Source: JADHMP01 sp964386915 (lineage in GTDB: Bacteria > Bacteroidota > Bacteroidia > Flavobacteriales > Flavobacteriaceae). From it: 8,326 nucleotides of DNA. The stretch spans positions 1 to 8,326 of the forward strand of contig CAYLUQ010000027.1 of the NCBI GenBank assembly GCA_964386915.1. Direction: 5' to 3'. The notes under the pieces are model-generated. The model was not told the origin of the DNA and made no database searches. It worked only from the letters and a program-made list of their open reading frames with translations. The position numbers and the translations under genes are program-made. Below, piece by piece: positions 1 to 7,438 of the stretch (positions within the stretch are counted from its first letter, which is position 1; each line of letters starts with the position of its first letter).

Positions 1-1154
1 GTAGTGCTACAGGCACTACCATAGAGGATAAGTGAGTTGTCTAGCAGAGATCCAAAGACATCTTTGGTGTTTTTCATTTTGTCCATGAAATAGGCAAATT
101 GCTTAGCATACCATCGGTCCAAACGACCCCAATCTTCCCAGTGTCCGGTAGACCTATCATGAGAAATGGTGTGATGTCCTTGTAGTCCAAGTGCCAATTT
201 GGGAAAATTATCACCAAAGCCCATGCCGTCTTCACGGGCCATCATATAGGACATTACACGTGTAATGTCAGTTTGAAATCCAAGCACCATTATATCCATC
301 ATGGAACGCACATAGTCTTCTGGAGCGGCTGTTGGATCTACATCTAAATTGATTAAACTGGCGTCAAAATCTTTAAGGGGAACATCTAACCATTTTTCAT
401 TTCGGGTTAGCTGCTTTTCAACCTCATTTAAAGAACTTAAATATTCATCCAGTTTTACTTTATCATTGGCTCCTAGACGTTTTTTAAAACTTTTACTGTC
501 TTCTAACACTAAATCAACAATCTTTTTGCCCTGGCTAAGACTTTTTCGTCTTTCTTGGGAAGAAGAACCGCCGTCGGGAGAAAAATAGCGTTCAAAAATT
601 TCGCGCTGTTTATGTTCAGAGGGAATGGGTTTTCCAGAAGAATTAAACGATAGTGTTGACGTTCTACTCTTATAGCCAACGCCTCCATCGGTGGAAAGGG
701 TCAAGGACCGAAAACGAGTGTGTTTACTCAACTCCTCTGCAGCCACTTGATCTACCGAAACGCTGTTTTTATATTCCCCTCTTAAATCGCCTCCCGTTAA
801 GAACGAATCGCCCGCCATATGTCCCAAAACATTGCGACTAAAGGGGTGACTTAAACCGCCCATGATTGACATCTCATTGCGGTGTCTGGAAAGGGGCATA
901 AGAGAGTTTGTGAGCGTATAGTTTTTTCCTTCTCCTAGAGGAAACCAATTCCATTTTTTATGGTATTCACTTTCTTCAGGAGGCATGGCAACACCGTTAG
1001 GAAAATAGAGAAAGCACAAGCGTTTTGGGGGCAGGGGTTCGGCTAATTTTGAAAAACTCGTCATGGCCATCCCCTCCAAATAGGGCAACATACAAGTAAC
1101 TCCTAATCCCTTTAGAAAGGTGCGCCGATCAAGATGCCACGGTTTTTTGCTCAT
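1..1154 (-). CDS. DUF1552 family protein with twin-arginine signal (C-terminus cut by window edge)
   Basis: I translated this frame by hand from the ATG at 1154. It stays open for 384 codons to the window edge, so the 3' end is missing. The N-terminus reads HLDRRTFLKGLG (residues 7-18), a twin-arginine motif with R10-R11 followed by a short hydrophobic stretch, as is usual for DUF1552 proteins. This implies folded export by Tat. Other family-like segments are CFLYFPNGVAMP (47-58), the MGGLSHP segment (98-104), GHMAGDSFLTGG (111-122), GFQTDITRVMSYMMARE (292-308), GHHTISHD (326-333, with H327, H328 and H332) and SLLDNSLILYGSACST (369-384). The family has no assigned reaction. Members usually sit directly beside PSCyt/DUF1592 cytochromes, exactly as here. 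The start lies one base after the cytochrome stop, so the two are probably translationally coupled. The missing end is probably short, because the LLDNS..LYGS segment is near the C-terminus in relatives. The family call is firm; function is unknown. Confidence 0.88.
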   Translation of the reverse strand, partial: MSKKPWHLDRRTFLKGLGVTCMLPYLEGMAMTSFSKLAEPLPPKRLCFLYFPNGVAMPPEESEYHKKWNWFPLGEGKNYTLTNSLMPLSRHRNEMSIMGGLSHPFSRNVLGHMAGDSFLTGGDLRGEYKNSVSVDQVAAEELSKHTRFRSLTLSTDGGVGYKSRTSTLSFNSSGKPIPSEHKQREIFERYFSPDGGSSSQERRKSLSQGKKIVDLVLEDSKSFKKRLGANDKVKLDEYLSSLNEVEKQLTRNEKWLDVPLKDFDASLINLDVDPTAAPEDYVRSMMDIMVLGFQTDITRVMSYMMAREDGMGFGDNFPKLALGLQGHHTISHDRSTGHWEDWGRLDRWYAKQFAYFMDKMKNTKDVFGSLLDNSLILYGSACST

Positions 1155-1155
1155 G

Positions 1156-4100
1156 TTAGAATATTTTATCCAACCAACTTGGTTCTTTTTTACTAAATGA
1201 GGGGCTTAAAACAATTTGTTCAATTACCGTTCTAAAACGGTAGTCGTCTTGGATCACTTTTTTGACAATATAATTAATTTCTTTTTCATCAGCAAAACCA
1301 ACGTCTCGGCCAAGGGCATAAGAAAATAAATTTTTAACTAAGGCTTTGGTAAAGTTGTCTTTTTTCAGCTTTAGAATGTAGGTTTTTATTCCCGCTATCC
1401 CCTCAATTTCGGTTCCATCGGGCAATGTGGATTTTGAATCTATGGGGTTGCCCTTAGCACTCATTTGATAGCGTCCCACAGCATCATAGTTTTCAAAAAC
1501 CACACCATAGGGGTCTATTTTGCGATGACAATCTAAACAAGATGCTTTATTTCGATGCAAAAACAATTGCTCTTTAAGGGTTAGCTCTTCAAATCCGGGC
1601 GTTTCAGGATCCAATTGCGGCACATTTGGTGGAGGGGGTGGCGGATGCTCACCCAATAATTTTTCTTTTAACCAAACAGCTCGTTTAATGGGATGGGCTT
1701 GAACCCCATCGGAGTGACCACTTAAAAAGGAGCCTTGCGAGAGCAAACCTCCCCTATTTTCATTCTCTTTTAATGGAACGGCACGAAATTCGTTTCCTTT
1801 TACACCTTCAATTCCATAAAATTCAGCAAGATTTTGATTGAGCATGGCAAAATCTGAGTCAATAAAATTCAAAATGCTCAAGTTATTTTGGAGAACGTAG
1901 TGCACAAATTCATAGGTTTCTGAAAACATATCTTCTTTTACAAAGCGAGTATAATCTTCATATTGATGAACATTTACATCCATGTTTTGGTGCCGATCTA
2001 AGCGCAGCCATTCATAGGTAAAGGAATGGATCATTTCGTTAATTTTAGGACTGTTAATCATGCGCTCTACTTGATCTGTTAACTCGTCATACAAATCGCC
2101 CTCTGAGGCTAACTGCATCAAAGTTTCGTCGGGAGGGGCATTCCAAAGAAAATAAGACAATTGAGAAGCTAAATAAAATTCGTCTAGGGGTGCTTTTTCA
2201 TCGGGCTGTTGGGGCTCAGACAAATAAATAAAATTGGGAGAGCATAGAACAGCTACTAAAACTTCTTTAACACCTTGTTCAAAACTATCATGCTCTGTTT
2301 TTATTGCCCTCCAAAAATCCATGTACCGATTCAATTCATTAGCCTCAATAGAACGTCTAAAGGCGCGCTCCATGAAGCTTTCTATAATTTCTTGGGCATA
2401 AAGTTCGGGGTTGGCTTTATTGGGGGAATCAAAAAATATTGCAGTATGACTTTCAGGGGGCCATACAGGAAAATATGGCGCTTCAAATTCTACAGATTTA
2501 ATGAGTAGCGGAGGTCCTTTTAGACTACTTTCTTTTACCAAGTGATTATTCCATAGTCCAAGTGTTAGAATATTGGCCAATTCACCGCTCACCACATCAC
2601 TGCCAAAGGGAATTGGGTAATTTTCTAAACGTCCGGTGAATTCATACACTTGAAAGGCGCCTTTTTCACCCTTAATTTCTTGTGGTTCACTAAAGGTTTT
2701 GTAATCCATTCCGTCATCTGTTCTTGACCCCACAAATACTTGTATGGAAGGGTTTACAGAAGCAAATTTTGCATCGTCTTGCAGCGCTTCTTCTTCTAAT
2801 ATTTTGGGAAGCGGGTCATCTTCAGGAAGGGGCGTAAAAATTAAATCGCTAAACCCAACAAAAAACTTACCTCCTATGGTTCCTTTGTGCTCACCTTGAG
2901 TCAAATAGATGAGGGTTACGGGGGTTGTAATTTCAGTTTGTTTTTGGAGGGCCTTGTCTAGATTGAGGCGTTTGCTGATAACACCCTCTTTGTTGCTCCC
3001 TAAAAAGCTAATGTGATAAGACGGGGTGGCATCTTCTTGTACATAGGGATGCACCAAATCCACCTGATAGATTCCAGCCTTTGGCACCGTATAGCTAAAC
3101 GCTGTTTTGACGGTGCTTGCCACGACTTTTGGCATGAGCCAACGATTCTTTCGCAATTCAAATCCTTGGGTATTTTTCAATGTTTTTGCAGAAACGCGTA
3201 TAGCTTCGGGCGACGCTTGGGCAGGTTCTTCTTTTCGCAAATCAATGAGCCGTTCAATTGAAGTGGAATTATAGCCTCTTGCAGCTTCTACTCGAAAGGC
3301 AAAGGCCCCAGCTCGAGGAAAATCTTCTCGAATTAGCAATTTCAAATTGGGAGAAGGCCCCTGCCATGATTTTGGGGTAACTTCTTTATGAGGCAAAGCC
3401 GAATTTAAAACCATGCCTTCCTTTACAATAGCATAGCGGTTACTGGCAGAGCCTCTCATACCAATACCAATACTGTTTTTTAATAAAAGTAGCGCTTCTT
3501 CGCTTTCCTCGTTTTGACCTTGAATGGGTTTTCCTTGGGCATCTAAAATTTCCACTACCAGATCTTCATTGTCTACAGCAGCAGTTTGATAGCCTCCAAA
3601 CTCGGCTCCTATTTGACCATCGCCTATTTGTTTGCCTATGGAAACTTTATAGCGTTTTGAGGGGGGTTTGTCTCCTAAAACAATGGCTTTATCTAAGGCC
3701 TCTCGGGCAATTTTTTGAAAATAGTCTATGTGTAAGGCAGAAGTTTGCAGAATATTACCATTGTTGGTGAATCCCATTTTTGATTTTCCGTCACTGGGCA
3801 GCACGTCTCCAAAATTTACTCCAACACCAAGCAATTCGTTTAGAGTATTAGTATATTGCTCTTTGGTGAGCCTCCGAATTACATTTTGATTGTCTTTTTG
3901 CTTAGCTATAACGGCTTTATCTAAGTTTTCTGAAATCCAATTAACTACCAAACGTCGCTCTTCATCCGATAATTGCTTTTTCTTTTTGGGTGGCATTTCA
4001 CCCACATTAATCACATTTAGGGCCGAGTGCCAGCGCTCTGCATCTGGACCATTAACCATGTCCCAATTCAATACATCTAAACGCATTTCGCCTTTTTGCT

Positions 4101-4770
4101 TTTCTTCGCCATGACACTCAAAGCAATAGGTTTCTAAAATGGGTCTAATGTGTCCTTCATAGTAGAGGGCCTCTTCTGAGTTTGTTTCTACTTCATTATT
4201 TAAAACCAAATAGTCTGCCTCGTTGTCAACATTCAAAAAACGCTTCATGCTCATAGGCATGTATTTGATCAAAAAATCTTCTCCATGGGTTAAATAGCTT
4301 CCATAATGGCCAGCCAAAGACAACAAGATCACATTAATACTTAAAAAGAGTTTGTAAAATCGAGATACGCCAATTGCGTCTGTTCTTTTTATTCCTCGAA
4401 TGACCACTAACCAAATGCAAACTAGGGCCGTAAACCAGCCCAACCATTTGTGGGTATTGAGGAGTTCGTCGTCATAACTGCCACTTGAGCCCAACAAAAA
4501 GCCTAAAAGTGTTGTGGGAAGTATGGTGATGACCGAAAACCACAAGAGCATTTTACAAGCGGTTTCCAAATTGAGTTTGGGAAATAAGGTATTGCTGATT
4601 TCCATTAAGAAAAGAACCACCAAAGTGCCAATGGGAAGATGCAAAATTAGGGGATGAAACCTACCCAGAAAAAAAACAAACGTATTGTCCATTTTTCCGT
4701 CTAAGGGTACCCAGAGCAGTCCAAATAAAAACAGTGAAGAAAAAAGTGCAATTAGTAAACTCCGCTTCAT
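1156..4770 (-). CDS. Membrane-anchored planctomycete-type cytochrome c (PSCyt1-PSD3-PSD5-PSD4-PSCyt3-PSD2; DUF1592 family), 1204 aa
   Basis: This is a full-length multidomain protein. Residues 1-180 form about five hydrophobic helices (roughly 4-22, 42-58, 73-94, 109-126, 141-154). They resemble a DUF2231-like membrane domain with histidines in FHPLILHLPIG (H39, H44), NTHKWLGW (H107) and GHYGSYLTHG (H155, H162). PSCyt1 follows, with the haem motif C216-F-E-C219-H220 and a candidate axial Met in GEMPP (M259). Next come PSD3/DUF1587 (RRLTKEQYTNTLNELLG, from 299), a beta-rich region (about 370-770), PSD5/DUF1595 (AFRRSIEANEL, from 803), PSD4/DUF1592 (about 860-990), PSCyt3/DUF1588 (GGLLSQGSFLSGHSDGVQAHPIKR, about 1007-1103) with six prolines (1043-1048) and a second site C1078-L-D-C1081-H1082, and PSD2/DUF1585 (about 1117-1192). 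The bulk should lie in the periplasm, where haem is attached. No reaction is established for the family; electron transfer coupled to the downstream DUF1552 partner is inferred. The start at 4770 gives a plausible first membrane helix. Confidence 0.92.
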   Translation of the reverse strand: MKRSLLIALFSSLFLFGLLWVPLDGKMDNTFVFFLGRFHPLILHLPIGTLVVLFLMEISNTLFPKLNLETACKMLLWFSVITILPTTLLGFLLGSSGSYDDELLNTHKWLGWFTALVCIWLVVIRGIKRTDAIGVSRFYKLFLSINVILLSLAGHYGSYLTHGEDFLIKYMPMSMKRFLNVDNEADYLVLNNEVETNSEEALYYEGHIRPILETYCFECHGEEKQKGEMRLDVLNWDMVNGPDAERWHSALNVINVGEMPPKKKKQLSDEERRLVVNWISENLDKAVIAKQKDNQNVIRRLTKEQYTNTLNELLGVGVNFGDVLPSDGKSKMGFTNNGNILQTSALHIDYFQKIAREALDKAIVLGDKPPSKRYKVSIGKQIGDGQIGAEFGGYQTAAVDNEDLVVEILDAQGKPIQGQNEESEEALLLLKNSIGIGMRGSASNRYAIVKEGMVLNSALPHKEVTPKSWQGPSPNLKLLIREDFPRAGAFAFRVEAARGYNSTSIERLIDLRKEEPAQASPEAIRVSAKTLKNTQGFELRKNRWLMPKVVASTVKTAFSYTVPKAGIYQVDLVHPYVQEDATPSYHISFLGSNKEGVISKRLNLDKALQKQTEITTPVTLIYLTQGEHKGTIGGKFFVGFSDLIFTPLPEDDPLPKILEEEALQDDAKFASVNPSIQVFVGSRTDDGMDYKTFSEPQEIKGEKGAFQVYEFTGRLENYPIPFGSDVVSGELANILTLGLWNNHLVKESSLKGPPLLIKSVEFEAPYFPVWPPESHTAIFFDSPNKANPELYAQEIIESFMERAFRRSIEANELNRYMDFWRAIKTEHDSFEQGVKEVLVAVLCSPNFIYLSEPQQPDEKAPLDEFYLASQLSYFLWNAPPDETLMQLASEGDLYDELTDQVERMINSPKINEMIHSFTYEWLRLDRHQNMDVNVHQYEDYTRFVKEDMFSETYEFVHYVLQNNLSILNFIDSDFAMLNQNLAEFYGIEGVKGNEFRAVPLKENENRGGLLSQGSFLSGHSDGVQAHPIKRAVWLKEKLLGEHPPPPPPNVPQLDPETPGFEELTLKEQLFLHRNKASCLDCHRKIDPYGVVFENYDAVGRYQMSAKGNPIDSKSTLPDGTEIEGIAGIKTYILKLKKDNFTKALVKNLFSYALGRDVGFADEKEINYIVKKVIQDDYRFRTVIEQIVLSPSFSKKEPSWLDKIF

Positions 4771-4908
4771 AAATCCTATCTTGGCAATTGTTTGTCCCGA
4801 TTCATTGTCTTATTTGTTTTAAAATTACAAATTTTTAGAAACTTAGAAACATTTTGGAATATGGGGGTTCCTTTCTTCATTGAAACTACACAATTAGCAT
4901 TTGTAATT
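4771..4908 (-). promoter_or_regulatory. Intergenic leader of the cytochrome/DUF1552 pair
   Basis: These 138 AT-rich bases lie between the GH78 stop and the cytochrome start, both on the minus strand. No G+C-rich hairpin with a T-run is visible, so there is no clear terminator and read-through from the GH78 gene is possible. The gap is nevertheless long enough for a separate promoter. It contains a tandem 8-base repeat and a 13-base inverted repeat, listed separately. On the minus strand the words TAAGTTTC and TAATTTTA each come within one base of the Bacteroidota -7 consensus TAnnTTTG. Neither has a TTG at the usual upstream distance, so I do not place a promoter. No Shine-Dalgarno sequence is obvious before the ATG (leader ends GATAGGATTT). 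Confidence 0.4.
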
Positions 4909-4911
4909 TTA
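4820..4911. repeat. Perfect 13-base inverted repeat flanking the intergenic gap
   Basis: The left arm taaaattacaaat (4820-4832) is the exact reverse complement of the right arm atttgtaatttta (4899-4911), with 66 bases between. The right arm includes the TAA stop of the GH78 gene (4911-4909 on the minus strand). The arms are almost all A/T, so a hairpin across so long a loop would be weak. A pair of identical protein-binding sites in opposite orientation is an alternative reading. The repeat is seen directly; a function is not shown. Confidence 0.45.
4835..4850. repeat. Perfect tandem 8-base repeat (TTAGAAAC x2) upstream of the cytochrome gene
   Basis: TTAGAAAC occurs twice in immediate succession (4835-4842 and 4843-4850). 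Read on the minus strand it is GTTTCTAA twice, 65 to 80 bases upstream of the cytochrome start. Head-to-tail copies at that distance could be an operator for a regulator that binds direct repeats, or simple slippage. The repeat also lies inside the span of the 13-base inverted repeat. Confidence 0.45.
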
Positions 4912-7278
4912 GGGAGTAAGGTCCAGTTCATTATGCCCTTCTTTTAAATTGAAGGTTTTCTCATTAAATTCAAAAACACCACTAACTTCATTCGGTAAGC
5001 TAATTTCTGCATGCAAACTGTTTTCCTTTTGGGTATAGGCAACCGCAATTTCACCCTTTGGATGAGGCATTTTTCCTGAAATTGTTTGGAATGCTTCAAT
5101 GTTTGGCTTAATGAACACTTTAGAGAATTGGGGGCCTACGCTTTGTATACCTAAAATAATTCTAAAAAATTCAATATTAGGGCTAGCCCCCCAGGCATGG
5201 GCATCTGATCTAGTGGTGAGGACTTGAGAAATTTCTCCCCAGGTGCTCATACCTAATTTCATGTAGGCTCTCCAGACATCAAGCCAGTCCATATATTGAT
5301 TGCCAAGCCCTGCCTCTGCTAAGGCCAAATGGAGGTAATAACTAAAATAAATGGAAGCCGGAGATAAGGTTTTATCAGTCAGCATGGTTTGGGCTATTTT
5401 AAGCGCTTTTTCACCCTTCACGATGCCAGCTAAAATAGCAAGTGAATTGGTGTGCTGAGAAAACAATTCTTTCTGGGGTGTATCGGCATATAATTGTCGT
5501 TCTTCATCCCAATATTTATCTTCAATGGTTGTTTCTAATTTTTCGGTGATGGATTCGTATAAGTTGACATAGGCTTGGTCCCCTGCAAATTTTTCGAGTT
5601 CAATAGCGGAACGTAAGGCATGCAATAACTGTAGATCTAAAAGCGCCGAAGAACCGTCTTCACTTATGGGGCCAATTCCGCTTCTCCACGCTGGAACCCA
5701 ATCGGTGTAGTTCCAACCGGGTACGTTTTTAAGAGAGCCATCATTCTCAATAAAGCTTATAAAATAATTCATAATTTGTCTTGTCCCTAATAGCTTTGCG
5801 GCGACAAAATCGGGGTCTTTTCCATAAAGCATATAGTCATATAGAGTGCTTATGTGCCACAGAGAATAGGTGGGTATAACTTGACTTTGATTGTCTGGAT
5901 ATCGACTTAGGGTATATCCATCAGGTTGTCTAGACTGATCGATTAGATTGATAGCGTTTTTAGCCAATCTGTCATCACCACTGTTGTAGTAAGAAACGAG
6001 CATTTGTATACGTGTATCGCCAACATATTGAAGTCGTTCATAAAAAGGACAATCCATATAGGTGTCTACAGCACACAACCTAGAGGTTCTCCACCCTATT
6101 TCCATCATTTTATTCATTTCGGGCCTGTCTGCTGATTCAATGCTCGCCTTCATTTCAAACGGATAGCCAACAAAAGTGCCATACACATCGTCTAGGATTA
6201 ATGCTTGCTCTTTTGTTTCAATATCTAGTTGCACATATCTGTAGGTTCTATAGGACAAAGTGGTAAACTCTTGCCCATTTTGGCCATTTGAAACCAGACT
6301 GTCTAATCTCCCTATAAAGAATTTGTTTTCAACCACATCACGGTTGCCTTTAGATCTTCTCCCTTCTGCGTCCATTTCATATAAACTCTCTGCATAGCGA
6401 ATATTAATATTGGCTTGGTCTCCTTCGCTAAATTTCAAGCTAAAAAAAGCATTGGTTAGATAGCTTTGATCCAGCAGTATTGAGGCTTTTGATTTTTTTG
6501 CTATGGTGACAGGTTTTTTTTCTACTGGAAATTGTTTGGGAATCTGAACACCGGAGGCTCTTCTTGTGCTTTGTAGCCGTTCATAGGTCAACTCCATGTT
6601 GGGAATAATGGAGGGTTGCAGTCGCCAACCCGCTTGTCTGAAAAAACCCATACCGCCTGCCGATGCTCTAAATATCAATTCAGCATCTAGCCAATTTGAA
6701 TCGTCATAGGAGCGTGATTTCCAACGTGGACTAACACTCAGGTTCATGTCCACAAATTGTCCTGCCCCTGAGGCATAATAGGCTGGAATATTTTGTTTTA
6801 TGGGGGTAAAACTCGGGTCTTCTATACATTTCCAACCCCGTTCTGAATTTACCATTGCCCCTGATTCTGCTTCTGCTTGAATAATAAAGGCCGTTTGATA
6901 AGAAAACTGATTTACGGGTTTTAGCGCACCCTCATTCCAAACCTCAGCAGCAATAATATTTTCTCCTTTTCTTAGAAAGGGTTTTAAATCCACCACTTCA
7001 TAATTCCAATGATTTAAATCCCCTAAAGAAGGACCAACAGCCACTAAAGATTCATTTACATATAGCTTGAATTTATTATCGGCAGAGACCCTAACCTTAA
7101 AAGTGGAAGGAATTTGATCTAGGTTAACCTTTTTTCTAAACAAATAGAGTCCAGCCTCTTGCTGACTACTGTTGGGTGTTGTAATCCATTTATTGGTCCA
7201 TTCCGGAGGTTTGTTTCCAAATTGACAAAAAGACAAATGCGTACTAATTACCAGTAGGAGTATTAAAAAGTGTTTCAT
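4909..7278 (-). CDS. Secreted GH78 alpha-L-rhamnosidase-like glycoside hydrolase, 789 aa
   Basis: Family GH78 enzymes hydrolyse terminal alpha-L-rhamnose with inversion. Residues 1-18 look like a signal peptide (MKHFLILLLVISTHLSFC, then Q19), so the enzyme is exported. Order of parts: an N-terminal beta region with rhamnosidase-like text (WTNKWITTP, LYLFRKKV, ADNKFKLYVNESLV; about 26-220), a second beta domain (about 255-372, including SYRTYRYVQL), an (alpha/alpha)6 catalytic domain (about 378-712), and a C-terminal beta domain (about 713-789). The catalytic signature is DCPFYERLQYVGD (409-421), a one-residue-shorter version of the classical GH78 DCPxRxERLGWTGD. E414 is the likely general acid. 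E682 in STWGE is the candidate base. NVPGWNYTDW (518-527) and RSDAHAWGASP (690-700) also fit the family. The start at 7278 is the only one that preserves the signal peptide. Rhamnose is the default substrate; the exact linkage cannot be read from sequence. It is transcribed toward the cytochrome gene and could share its transcript. Confidence 0.88.
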   Translation of the reverse strand: MKHFLILLLVISTHLSFCQFGNKPPEWTNKWITTPNSSQQEAGLYLFRKKVNLDQIPSTFKVRVSADNKFKLYVNESLVAVGPSLGDLNHWNYEVVDLKPFLRKGENIIAAEVWNEGALKPVNQFSYQTAFIIQAEAESGAMVNSERGWKCIEDPSFTPIKQNIPAYYASGAGQFVDMNLSVSPRWKSRSYDDSNWLDAELIFRASAGGMGFFRQAGWRLQPSIIPNMELTYERLQSTRRASGVQIPKQFPVEKKPVTIAKKSKASILLDQSYLTNAFFSLKFSEGDQANINIRYAESLYEMDAEGRRSKGNRDVVENKFFIGRLDSLVSNGQNGQEFTTLSYRTYRYVQLDIETKEQALILDDVYGTFVGYPFEMKASIESADRPEMNKMMEIGWRTSRLCAVDTYMDCPFYERLQYVGDTRIQMLVSYYNSGDDRLAKNAINLIDQSRQPDGYTLSRYPDNQSQVIPTYSLWHISTLYDYMLYGKDPDFVAAKLLGTRQIMNYFISFIENDGSLKNVPGWNYTDWVPAWRSGIGPISEDGSSALLDLQLLHALRSAIELEKFAGDQAYVNLYESITEKLETTIEDKYWDEERQLYADTPQKELFSQHTNSLAILAGIVKGEKALKIAQTMLTDKTLSPASIYFSYYLHLALAEAGLGNQYMDWLDVWRAYMKLGMSTWGEISQVLTTRSDAHAWGASPNIEFFRIILGIQSVGPQFSKVFIKPNIEAFQTISGKMPHPKGEIAVAYTQKENSLHAEISLPNEVSGVFEFNEKTFNLKEGHNELDLTP

Positions 7279-7342
7279 GTCTCTAAAGTACTAAATCAAT
7301 ATAGAAGTACAATGGAGCTTTTTTTACATTTCTTAGCATTCA

Positions 7343-7371
7343 AAAACCTACAAAGGTGGGCTACTGCTCAA
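7343..7371 (-). promoter_or_regulatory. Candidate Bacteroidota-type promoter for the GH78 gene
   Basis: Read on the minus strand, TTG (7371-7369) is followed after 18 bases by TAGGTTTT (7350-7343). The Bacteroidota consensus is TTG, 17-23 bases, then TAnnTTTG; only the last base of the -7 element differs. It would give a leader of roughly 60 bases. Short AT-rich words like this arise by chance, so the call is weak. Confidence 0.25.
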
Positions 7372-7411
7372 GGCAATACTTGAACCTGTGACACTTAGCT
7401 GACTTTTGCGG

Positions 7412-7438
7412 TTGTTGCGCTTCTACTAAACTAATTTG
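7412..7438 (+). promoter_or_regulatory. Candidate Bacteroidota-type promoter for the dienelactone-hydrolase gene
   Basis: TTG (7412-7414) is followed after 17 bases by TAATTTG (7432-7438), one base shorter than the TAnnTTTG -7 element. Transcription would start near 7445, leaving a leader of roughly 75-80 bases. This is the better of the promoter-like patterns in the region but remains unproven. Confidence 0.3.

Noticed and set aside
349..841. Two plus-strand open frames (349-588 and 653-841)
   Set aside because: They lie antisense inside the DUF1552 gene, which has clear family motifs over the same bases, and their translations show no domain or composition of a real protein.
2275..4114. 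Three plus-strand open frames (2275-2508, 3013-3261, 3890-4114)
   Set aside because: All are antisense to the cytochrome gene, short, without recognisable motifs, and explained as shadows of its codon pattern.
4771..4908. Rho-independent terminator after the GH78 gene
   Set aside because: The only inverted repeat has a 66-base loop and arms of nearly pure A/T, with no G+C-rich stem followed by a T-run.
7222..7278. Lipoprotein signal for the GH78 enzyme
   Set aside because: A Cys (C18) ends the hydrophobic stretch, but the preceding residues are L-S-F rather than a lipobox with a small residue before Cys, so a standard signal peptide is more likely.
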